From Bacteroidota bacterium (GTDB lineage Bacteria > Bacteroidota > Bacteroidia > UKL13-3), in the NCBI GenBank assembly GCA_018883485.1, contig VEQB01000016.1, forward strand, positions 1-15,678: DNA of 15,678 nucleotides, given 5' to 3'. Under the pieces are notes generated by a model, which saw nothing but the letters and a program-made list of their open reading frames with translations, had not been told where the DNA came from and searched no databases. Within the stretch, counting starts at the first letter, position 1. Every line of letters begins with the position of its first letter. Made by a program: the position numbers and the translations under genes. Below, piece by piece: positions 8,644 through 14,927 of the stretch.

Positions 8644-9110
8644 CTACCTCAAATTATCCAACATTACCTGTGCCATGGCATCTAAATCGTATTCCAATTG
8701 CCAACCCCAATACTTGGAGGTTTGCTCTTAGTTAATCCTTTACGGCCAATTGTTTGTAATGGTTTGTTTAAAAACAGGCTTATAGTTTATGCCATTAATG
8801 TTATTACCATTCATTACAGTATACTACGGGGAAAGTAATATTTTCGAGGTTAGGCCAAAAACAGCTATTGAACTTGGCCAATATATTTTTTATAATGCTT
8901 TCCTTTATTAAATCTAATATGTTAAACAACGCATTTATACTTTAATCCATGGCAAATTTTAGGTTCTTTTCTACGTTAGCACCCAATGAGGCTGCTAGTA
9001 ACTATATTTGGGTAATATTATATTTATTTACAATCACTAGTGTCCCGTTAAAAATATTGAAATTTGTTTGAAATTCTTGATATCATTAGGTTTTTAGGTG
9101 ATATTTTCAG
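8644..9110 (-). pseudogene. Remnant of SDR-type L-threonine 3-dehydrogenase
   Basis: Minus-strand fragments line up in order with the SDR-superfamily threonine dehydrogenase of Bacteroidota, as recalled from the family. From N to C: IVNKYNITQI (9034-9005), LAASLGANVEKNLKFAMD (8998-8945), INALFNILDLIKE (8938-8900), WPSSIAVFG (8880-8854), YTVM (8823-8812), then after a jump FKQTITNNWP (8772-8743) and WGWQLEYDLDAMAQVMLDN (from 8709), ending at TAG 8646-8644. At least one frameshift lies between 8900 and 8880. In-frame stops occur at 9004, 8944, 8826, 8742 and 8730. About 140 codons seem deleted between YTVM and FKQT, removing the YxxxK catalytic part. Upstream of about 9034 similarity is weak and the N-terminal nucleotide-binding motif is not visible. 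The intact enzyme would oxidise L-threonine with NAD. This is a non-functional relic. Confidence 0.83.
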
Positions 9111-9169
9111 TGACGATTTGAATTTGAATTTTGTTTTAAACTCCATATTTGACTATGAATTAAGGCTAA

Positions 9170-10112
9170 TACCTTTTACGCAAAGGAAAGAGTATTTCAA
9201 AGTTGAATTTACCATTGATAAATGAGCATAAATAATTTGAAATATATGAAGCCTTTGCCTATGATTTGATTGGTGAAGCCCCAAAAATTATTTAATTATT
9301 GACATAGAATTTTTTAGTTGAGGTATACGACTTTGATTGAATCACAATTGATTTTGCCTTAATACATTTTGTCGGGCAACATTGCTGTAAGTAAAGAGAG
9401 CCATGGATGTACATAATTTATTTTATATTCGAACATCAACTCTTATTTTTACAGGGTTAGCTCTGATTCAGTTCTTAATTTATACGCTATGGAATTAATT
9501 ACTTATAAAATGTGGTTTTTGCTAATTTGTCTAGGGTTATATTGATTTTATGCGACTTTACTTTTATTCTATGGTTTTATTTTTTGTAATTCTAGCAAAG
9601 GATAATTTAAAATTTAAGTGATTGTATTCAAACAAAATAGACAACAATACTGGCGTAATATATGGTTAAATTGGAGAGTTAACCGGATTCTAATCTATGT
9701 AAGGTTAGCTAGAAAAAATTTGAAGAATTAAATTTTATGTTGCTTATTTAAATAAGATCTTTTTTTCTAAAAAATAATTTAATTCTACAACGAGAAGAAG
9801 TTTCTAAACTTTGTAAAAATTGTGCAAAATAGAACTCTTTTTTAAATGGGTAAAACAGCATCTTAAAATTACTGTGTTTTGTGGTGGAACCTAAAATGGT
9901 CTTAAAACGTAAAACTATATTGTTGTAATAACTTATACCTTGATAGCAATTATAAAATGAAACTTAAAACTAAAAAAATCGACTCATGAAACATTTTAAA
10001 ATTTAAGCATCTATTTGCTTAATAAAAAATCAATTTAAGTCAGCCTTTTAAAACATAATGATTAAGATTTCAAAGAAAATTATAGTATCACTGAGAATAT
10101 TTTAATTTTAAC
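9170..10112 (+). pseudogene. Decayed IS4-family transposase
   Basis: Plus-strand fragments follow the order of IS4-family DDE transposases of Bacteroidota. In one frame: ISKLNLPLINEHK (9194-9232), FEIYEAFAYDLIGEAP (9236-9283) and VYDFD-stop-ITIDFAL (from 9323), the region of the first catalytic aspartate. In the next frame: RTSTLIFTGLALIQF (from 9430), GYIDFMRLY (from 9535), AKDNLKFK (from 9595), GELTGF, RIKFY, then IELFFKWVKQHLKI (about 9829-9870), which keeps the glutamate and lysine of the YREK motif but has lost its R. Weak similarity runs on to about 10112. More than a dozen in-frame stops and at least one frameshift show it is dead. Roughly the first 80 codons of a normal copy of about 380-400 are missing. 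I found no terminal inverted repeats. Confidence 0.85.
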
Positions 10113-10118
10113 GGAAAA

Positions 10119-10745
10119 CTACTCAAACAAATAGAAAAATAAATCGCTATTTACATACATAATCTGTATTTTCTTTTCACTAGCTAGGTTAGCATTTGCT
10201 TGCACTTGTTTCACTAGATTTTTACTTTGTCTGCCCATAAATTTATTCCAATATACAATTACATAATAATCATAATCTGGGCTTGAGGGGAATACATTAC
10301 CCGAAAGCGATTGTAAATACTTTAGATGCACCTGTAGCGGAAGAATGCTATCTAGTGGAGCTTGTTGCTTGGGAAGAAAAGTGTCGAAATTACCATTGCG
10401 GTTCCATTTTAAATTAGGGAAACCGCCTGCATAACAGTTAATATGAAACGAACGTAAATTCCCATCTTTGTTGTAATACAAAGCCTGTAATGGTTGAAAA
10501 TGGTTATTTATTTGTTCGCGATAAAGAGTGTTATCAAATGTTTCAAGATATGCATAGTAGGCAGTATCTAATAAGTAAATTTCCGAGGTTGGAATACCAT
10601 ACTTTTTTGCTGTTTTTAAAAGCACCTTGTTTTCTATTCTTTCAGGAGATTTTATGCCATAAGCTGCAAGAAAAATGGATGAACAACTTGAGAAACACAA
10701 GGAAGCTGCCAATAAAAGAGTGAGTATTAAGTAATTTCTTTTCAT
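10119..10745 (-). CDS. Small lipoprotein, possibly thioredoxin-like without CxxC
   Basis: With ATG 10745-10743 as start, the 208-residue protein opens MKRNYLILTLLLAASLCFSS and has a lipobox ending at C21. An in-frame TTG at 10769 would add eight polar residues before a good signal peptide, so I reject it. After the signal come SPERIENKVLLKTAKKYGIP and a region with YNKDGNLRSFHINC. Near the end, YYVIVYWNKFMGRQSKNLVK and then IQIMYVNSD look like the beta-alpha-beta core of a thioredoxin fold, with WNKF in place of WCxxC, so no redox activity is expected. This fold reading is a weak inference. The gene is divergent from aspS across 100 bp, and its stop directly abuts the IS4 relic. I do not recognise a named family. 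Confidence 0.72.
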   Translation of the reverse strand: MKRNYLILTLLLAASLCFSSCSSIFLAAYGIKSPERIENKVLLKTAKKYGIPTSEIYLLDTAYYAYLETFDNTLYREQINNHFQPLQALYYNKDGNLRSFHINCYAGGFPNLKWNRNGNFDTFLPKQQAPLDSILPLQVHLKYLQSLSGNVFPSSPDYDYYVIVYWNKFMGRQSKNLVKQVQANANLASEKKIQIMYVNSDLFFYLFE

Positions 10746-10789
10746 TTTCGGTAAACATTTTCGATTCAAAAAAGTTTAGGATGCCATTC

Positions 10790-10820
10790 TTGCCAATTCC
10801 ACTTGGTAAAGCTAAATTGC
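10790..10820 (+). promoter_or_regulatory. Possible aspS promoter
   Basis: TTG (10790-10792), 20 bases of spacing, then TAAATTGC (10813-10820) approximates the Bacteroidota TTTG / TAnnTTTG pattern. A purine run GAGGAAA (10832-10838) lies 7 bases before the aspS ATG and could act as a ribosome binding site, uncommon for this phylum. Only moderate matches, in the 100-bp divergent gap. Confidence 0.27.
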
Positions 10821-10845
10821 AGGCCATTTGTGAGGAAATAGAATT

Positions 10846-12609
10846 ATGTATAGAACACATACTTGTGGCGAATTAAAGTTAAGTGATGCAGGCAAAAAGG
10901 TAACACTTTGCGGCTGGTTACAGAAAGGGAGAGATTTAGGGGGCATGACCTTTATTGATTTGCGCGATAGATATGGGATTACCCAACTGGCTTTTAATAT
11001 GGAGGTTGACGCACAACTGTGTTCAGAAGCTAGAAAGTTGGGCCGCGAATTTGTGTTGCAAGTAACAGGAATAGTTAAAGAACGCGAGAATAAAAACCTT
11101 AACTTAACTACAGGTGAAATAGAGATTATTGTTGAAGCACTAACGGTTTTAAATGAAGCCAAAACACCCCCTTTTACCATAGAAGATACTACTGATGGGG
11201 GAGATGATTTGCGCATGAAATATAGGTATCTGGATATTAGAAGAAATCCGGTTAGAAATAATTTAATATTGCGTCATCAAGTGGCAAAGCAAACTAGAGC
11301 TTATTTAGATGCCCAGCAATTTACCGAGGTGGAAACGCCTGTTTTAATTAAGTCAACGCCAGAAGGGGCAAGAGATTTTGTGGTGCCTAGTAGAATGAAT
11401 CCTGGGCAGTTTTATGCCTTACCACAATCACCACAAACATTTAAGCAACTCTTAATGGTAGCTGGTTTAGACCGCTATTACCAAATTGTGAAATGCTTTA
11501 GAGATGAAGATTTAAGAGCGGATAGGCAACCAGAGTTTACGCAAATAGATTGTGAAATGAGCTTTGTAGAGCAAGAGGATGTTTTAAATATGTTTGAGGG
11601 TTTGGTGAAACATTTGTTTGCAACCGTAAAGCAGGTGGACATGCCAATTGTGCCTCGGATGAGCTACGCAGATGCGATGAAATTCTATGGTTCAGACAAA
11701 CCCGATACGCGTTTTGAAATGAAATTTGTGGAGCTAAAGTCGGATCAAACCGACCTAACTTTTGGTAAAGAGTTTAAAGTATTTGACAATGCAGAGCTAG
11801 TGGTAGGCATTTGTGCTAAAGGTGCTGCAAGCTACACACGCAAGCAATTAGATGAGTTAACAGATTTTGTAAAGAAGCCACAAATTGGTGCAACAGGCTT
11901 GGTATATGCAAGGGTAAATGAAGATGGCAGCGTAAGATCTTCGGTAGATAAGTTTTATGATGAGGCTGCTTTAGCTAATTGGGCTAAGGCCTTTGAGGCG
12001 CAGCCTAATGATTTACTATTGATATTGGCCGGAAAAGCAGATAAAACCAGAAAGGCTTTAAATGAATTGCGATTGGAAATGGGTTCAAGATTGGGATTAA
12101 GAAATGCGGCCAACTACAGTTGTTTGTGGGTTACAGATTTTCCTCTTTTAGAATTTAATGAAGAGGAAAACAGGTATTTTGCTATGCACCATCCATTTAC
12201 CTCGCCAAAACCAGAAGATATTGCCTTGTTAGCTGAAGGCAAATTAGACAAGGTGAGGGCAAATGCCTATGATTTGGTAATTAATGGGGTAGAGGTAGGC
12301 GGTGGTTCTGTGCGCATATTTAACAAAAAGCTGCAGGCACAAATGTTTGAGATTTTAGGCTTTACACCCGAGCAGGCGCAAGAACAGTTTGGCTTTTTGA
12401 TGAATGCTTTTGAATATGGAGCCCCTCCGCATGCTGGTATTGCCTTTGGGTTTGATAGGTTGTGTTCTCTATTTGGAGGCGAAAGTAGTATCAGAGATTT
12501 TATTGCCTTCCCAAAGAACAATGCTGGTAGAGATGTTATGATCGATGCCCCATCTGCAATAGATGAAAAGCAAATGGTTGAACTCAATATTGCACAAAGG
12601 GCAAAATAG
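10846..12609 (+). CDS. aspS: Aspartate-tRNA ligase
   Basis: This 587-residue class II synthetase has the normal bacterial length. It charges tRNA-Asp with aspartate using ATP in the cytoplasm. The N-terminal OB anticodon-binding domain begins MYRTHTCGEL and contains GWLQKGRDLGGM. Motif 2 is FRDEDLRADRQPEFTQ (from about residue 218) and motif 3 is AGIAFGFDRL (to about 539). The bacterial GAD insertion lies between them (about 285-415). Residue 31 is leucine and residue 83 lysine, the pattern reported for discriminating enzymes that charge only tRNA-Asp, whereas the tRNA-Asn-mischarging type tends to have histidine and glycine near these sites; this reading is an inference from two positions. 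The ATG start matches family N-termini. The next gene, a DUF3127 protein, follows after 111 bp with its own promoter. Confidence 0.97.
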   Translation: MYRTHTCGELKLSDAGKKVTLCGWLQKGRDLGGMTFIDLRDRYGITQLAFNMEVDAQLCSEARKLGREFVLQVTGIVKERENKNLNLTTGEIEIIVEALTVLNEAKTPPFTIEDTTDGGDDLRMKYRYLDIRRNPVRNNLILRHQVAKQTRAYLDAQQFTEVETPVLIKSTPEGARDFVVPSRMNPGQFYALPQSPQTFKQLLMVAGLDRYYQIVKCFRDEDLRADRQPEFTQIDCEMSFVEQEDVLNMFEGLVKHLFATVKQVDMPIVPRMSYADAMKFYGSDKPDTRFEMKFVELKSDQTDLTFGKEFKVFDNAELVVGICAKGAASYTRKQLDELTDFVKKPQIGATGLVYARVNEDGSVRSSVDKFYDEAALANWAKAFEAQPNDLLLILAGKADKTRKALNELRLEMGSRLGLRNAANYSCLWVTDFPLLEFNEEENRYFAMHHPFTSPKPEDIALLAEGKLDKVRANAYDLVINGVEVGGGSVRIFNKKLQAQMFEILGFTPEQAQEQFGFLMNAFEYGAPPHAGIAFGFDRLCSLFGGESSIRDFIAFPKNNAGRDVMIDAPSAIDEKQMVELNIAQRAK

Positions 12610-12669
12610 CAAGATTTTTTTTCAATTTGTGGACTAAATCAGGAAAACTGGAAAAGACTATTCTGCAAA

Positions 12670-12700
12670 TTTGCAAAGCAGGAATAAAGCCCTAAATTTA
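12670..12700 (+). promoter_or_regulatory. Bacteroidota-type promoter for the DUF3127-GNAT-ppx genes
   Basis: TTTG (12670-12673), exactly 19 bases, then TAAATTTA (12693-12700) matches the Bacteroidota consensus TTTG-N19-21-TAnnTTTG except for the last base. Transcription would begin near 12706-12708, leaving a short AT-rich leader of about 14 bases before the ATG at 12721, with no Shine-Dalgarno sequence, as usual in this phylum. It is the best promoter match I found. Confidence 0.5.
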
Positions 12701-12720
12701 TAAACTTAAATTTTTTTATT

Positions 12721-13095
12721 ATGGCATTAGATATTACAGGTAAGATTGTACAAATCATGGAACCAGTTAAAGGCACAAGCAAGGCTGGAAAAGATTGGGT
12801 TAAACAGGAGTTTGTGGTTGAAACACAAGAGACTTATCCTAAGAAAATTTGTATTGGGATGATGGGCGATAAAACCAATGAATTGGGTAAGTTTCGCGTG
12901 GAAGACACGGTGAAAGTTTCTTTGAACCTAGAATCAAGAGAGTATAACGGTAAGTGGTACACCAATGTAAATGCATGGAGAATAGAGGCCGCTAGCGCAG
13001 CAACCGCAAGTGCAGCACCTACAGATAATTTTCACGCAGATTCAGAGCCTAGCTTTACCCCAGATGCTGGTGGTAGCGACGATTTACCATTCTAA
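12721..13095 (+). CDS. DUF3127 single-stranded-DNA-binding-like protein with acidic DDLPF tail
   Basis: This 124-residue protein matches the Bacteroidota family DUF3127: ITGKIVQIMEPVKG, then KQEFVVETQETYPKKICI, then VKVSLNLESREYNGKWYTNV and AWRIEAA. The pattern is that of an OB-fold of about 90 residues. A flexible Ala/Ser/Pro-rich linker (about 92-118) leads to the C-terminal DDLPF. Classical SSB proteins end in an acidic tip of the same kind (D-D-I/L-P-F) that recruits replication and repair proteins. Both points suggest a small SSB-like protein, but DNA binding is inferred, not shown. It probably leads a three-gene unit with the acyltransferase (21 bp downstream) and ppx, transcribed from the promoter at 12670-12700. 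Confidence 0.88.
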   Translation: MALDITGKIVQIMEPVKGTSKAGKDWVKQEFVVETQETYPKKICIGMMGDKTNELGKFRVEDTVKVSLNLESREYNGKWYTNVNAWRIEAASAATASAAPTDNFHADSEPSFTPDAGGSDDLPF

Positions 13096-13116
13096 TACTA
13101 CCTATACGATTACATT

Positions 13117-14028
13117 TTGATCACCTATCTGCAACATCAGGAGATTGATCAGTTAAAATGGGACTTATGCCTCGAGCAAGCTTCCAACCCTATGGTTTAT
13201 GGTTACTCTTGGTACCTTAATCAAGTTTCGCCTGGCTGGGATGCGCTTGTTTTGGATGATTACCAAGCTGTAATGCCGCTAACTTGGCATAGAAAGTATT
13301 TTGTACGGTATTTATTTCAGCCTTTTTTTACGCAACAGTTAGGCATTTTTGCCAAGGCAGAAATAACTCAAGACCTAGTTAAAGAATTTGTTACAGCAAT
13401 CCCTAAAAGCTTTAAATTCATAGAGATTCACCTCAATGAGAAAAACTTTTTTTTATCAGAGAAGTATCCCTTACTCAAACGTAAAAATTACGTTCTGAAC
13501 CTAAGTAAGCCTTACGAAAAAATAGCCAAGGATTATTCATCACAAGCTATTCGTAATCTTAAGAAAGCCAAGAAGCATGAAATAGAGATAAAAACTATTG
13601 GTTTTGCAGAGGTGGTAACATTTTATAAGCTGCATAAGGGTGCTGTTACCAAAGGTTTGAAGCAAGTTCACTATCAAAATTTAGCTAAGTTATTAGAAGT
13701 GGCTAACCAAAGGGGAAAACTTTTTTCCAAAGGGGTATATTCTCGCTCTGGAGAACTCTTAGCTTGCGGCTGCTTTTTGGTTCAAAAAGGCAGGATAATA
13801 TTTTTATTAGGTAATGCCTCTATTAGTGGAAGGGAAAATGGGGCCATGCATTATTTAATGGATAATCTCATTTTCCAATTTGCAAACCATAAAATGGTGT
13901 TCGACTTTGAAGGCTCTGAAATACCCGGCATTGCCAGATTTTATAAAAGCTTTGGTGCTATAAAAGTGCATTACTATAGGTTAAAAAAGAACCGTCTACC
14001 TTGGATTATGCGTCTCTTTAAATATTAA
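13117..14028 (+). CDS. FemAB/GNAT-like acyltransferase (TTG start)
   Basis: This 303-residue protein begins ITYLQHQEIDQLKWDLC after the initiator. Homologues I recall start with M-I-T-Y-L, so TTG 13117-13119 is the likely start; the in-frame stop at 13093-13095 (the previous gene's own stop) leaves no ATG upstream. VYGYSWYLNQVSPGWDALV and AVMPLTW lie in the N-terminal half; FQPFFTQQLGIF follows. The C-terminal half, about 150-300, has SQAIRNLKKAKKHE, GCFLVQKGRIIFLLGNA and FDFEGSEIPGIARFYKSFGA, the last matching the GNAT Acetyltransf_6 / FemAB core. Such proteins transfer acyl or aminoacyl groups to peptidoglycan precursors or small molecules; the substrate is unknown. The gene is 21 bp after the DUF3127 gene and 5 bp before ppx. 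Confidence 0.83.
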   Translation: MITYLQHQEIDQLKWDLCLEQASNPMVYGYSWYLNQVSPGWDALVLDDYQAVMPLTWHRKYFVRYLFQPFFTQQLGIFAKAEITQDLVKEFVTAIPKSFKFIEIHLNEKNFFLSEKYPLLKRKNYVLNLSKPYEKIAKDYSSQAIRNLKKAKKHEIEIKTIGFAEVVTFYKLHKGAVTKGLKQVHYQNLAKLLEVANQRGKLFSKGVYSRSGELLACGCFLVQKGRIIFLLGNASISGRENGAMHYLMDNLIFQFANHKMVFDFEGSEIPGIARFYKSFGAIKVHYYRLKKNRLPWIMRLFKY

Positions 14029-14033
14029 TTATT

Positions 14034-14927
14034 ATGAAACTTGCTGCTATAGATATCGGCTCTAATGCCGTACGATTGCAAATTGTGCGTGTGAATGAAG
14101 GAAATGTTGCTGAAAAGTTGAAGAAAGTTGAATTTGTGCGCATTCCTATCAGGCTTGGCGATGATGCTTTTAAAGAGAAGAAAATAAGTAAAGAGAAGCG
14201 TCAGGTTTTTTATAAGGCAATGAGTGCTTTTAAATTAATTATGGAGGCCTTTGAAGTAGACCATTATATGGCATGTGCCACAAGTGCTATGCGAGAGGCT
14301 AAGAATGGAGATAAAATTGTTAGAAAAGTAAAGGAAGAAATTGGTTTAAACATCCATATTATTGATGGTAAAAGAGAAAGTGAATTAATTTTACGCTCCA
14401 TAGATCAGTGTTTTGAACCTAATAAAAATTATCTCACCATAGATGTTGGTGGTGGTAGTACAGAAATGACCGTTATTTCTAACAAGAAGGTATTAAGTTC
14501 GGTTTCCTTTGATATTGGTACCGTGCGTTTGATGGATGGTGCCGTAAGCGAAAAAACCTGGCAAACCATTGAGCATTGGGTAACGCATAAAACTGCAGGT
14601 TTAAAAGATTTAGAATCTGTGGTAACCAGCGGCACCATCAATAAAATATCGCACATCATTAGCAATAACCCAGAAGAAAAGTCATTTAGCCGCAATCAAC
14701 TTAAAGACTTTCATCGTAAGGTTTCTAAAATGTCTTTAAACGAAAGGTTAGAGCAGCTTAAGCTAAATCCAGATAGGGCAGATATTATAGATTTATCTGC
14801 AGATATTTATCTGCGAATTTTGAATTGGGCCAAGGTAGAAAAAATAAAAAGCCCCGAAAATTCGGGGCTTAAAGATGGTATTTTAGCTGAGTTATTTAAC
14901 ACCTACCAACTCAACATCGAAGATTAG
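14034..14927 (+). CDS. Exopolyphosphatase / GppA-family phosphatase, short form
   Basis: This 297-residue protein belongs to the Ppx/GppA family of the ASKHA superfamily. Phosphate-1 loop IDIGSNAVRL is at residues 6-15, TSAMREAKNG at 83-92, GKRESELI with the likely catalytic Glu115 at 112-119, and the phosphate-2 loop TIDVGGGSTE at 135-144. SGTINKI and NPDRADII follow, then GLKDGIL near the end. It has only the phosphatase core, without the C-terminal HD-like domain of the longer E. coli Ppx (about 510 residues), as is common in Bacteroidota. It may hydrolyse polyphosphate or pppGpp; sequence cannot decide, so no symbol is given. It is the third gene of the DUF3127-GNAT-ppx unit. Its last 36 bp overlap the converging FKBP gene, and the FKBP terminator hairpin (14849-14870) is coded inside it at KSPENSGLK. 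Confidence 0.9.
   Translation: MKLAAIDIGSNAVRLQIVRVNEGNVAEKLKKVEFVRIPIRLGDDAFKEKKISKEKRQVFYKAMSAFKLIMEAFEVDHYMACATSAMREAKNGDKIVRKVKEEIGLNIHIIDGKRESELILRSIDQCFEPNKNYLTIDVGGGSTEMTVISNKKVLSSVSFDIGTVRLMDGAVSEKTWQTIEHWVTHKTAGLKDLESVVTSGTINKISHIISNNPEEKSFSRNQLKDFHRKVSKMSLNERLEQLKLNPDRADIIDLSADIYLRILNWAKVEKIKSPENSGLKDGILAELFNTYQLNIED
14839..14870 (-). terminator. Rho-independent terminator of the FKBP gene, inside ppx
   Basis: A 10-bp inverted repeat AAGCCCCGAA / TTCGGGGCTT (14849-14870, 2-base centre) is followed on the minus strand by TTTTTATTTTTT (down to 14839). It lies 21 bases beyond the FKBP stop at 14892. The T-run is present only in the minus direction, so it serves the FKBP gene and not ppx. 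Confidence 0.85.

Larger units (their letters stand above)
8560..10118. other. Gene graveyard between the caspase operon and the small lipoprotein
   Basis: This stretch of about 1.56 kb carries no intact gene. From left to right it holds about 80 bp of leader/promoter sequence for the minus-strand operon, a decayed threonine dehydrogenase (minus), a junction near 9110-9170 where I can assign nothing, and a decayed IS4-family transposase (plus) running nearly to the stop of the lipoprotein gene at 10119. Many stops look like decay of CAA, AAA or TGG codons into TAA or TGA/TAG, in keeping with AT-directed drift. Confidence 0.8.

Noticed and set aside
9061..9225. A plus-strand open frame of about 54 codons reading NLFEILDIIRFLGDIF at its start
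   Set aside because: It has no ATG, overlaps the dehydrogenase and transposase relics, and matches no family I know; probably chance in AT-rich decayed DNA.
10746..10769. Longer start (TTG 10769) for the small lipoprotein
   Set aside because: It adds eight polar residues before a standard lipoprotein signal that begins well at ATG 10745.
10846..12609. aspS considered as a non-discriminating Asp/Asn enzyme
   Set aside because: Leu31 and Lys83 fit the discriminating type; two positions only, so not fully excluded.
14849..14870. Hairpin considered as an attenuator or terminator for ppx on the plus strand
   Set aside because: No T-run follows on the plus strand (it reads AAAGATGG), and the hairpin lies before the ppx stop codon.
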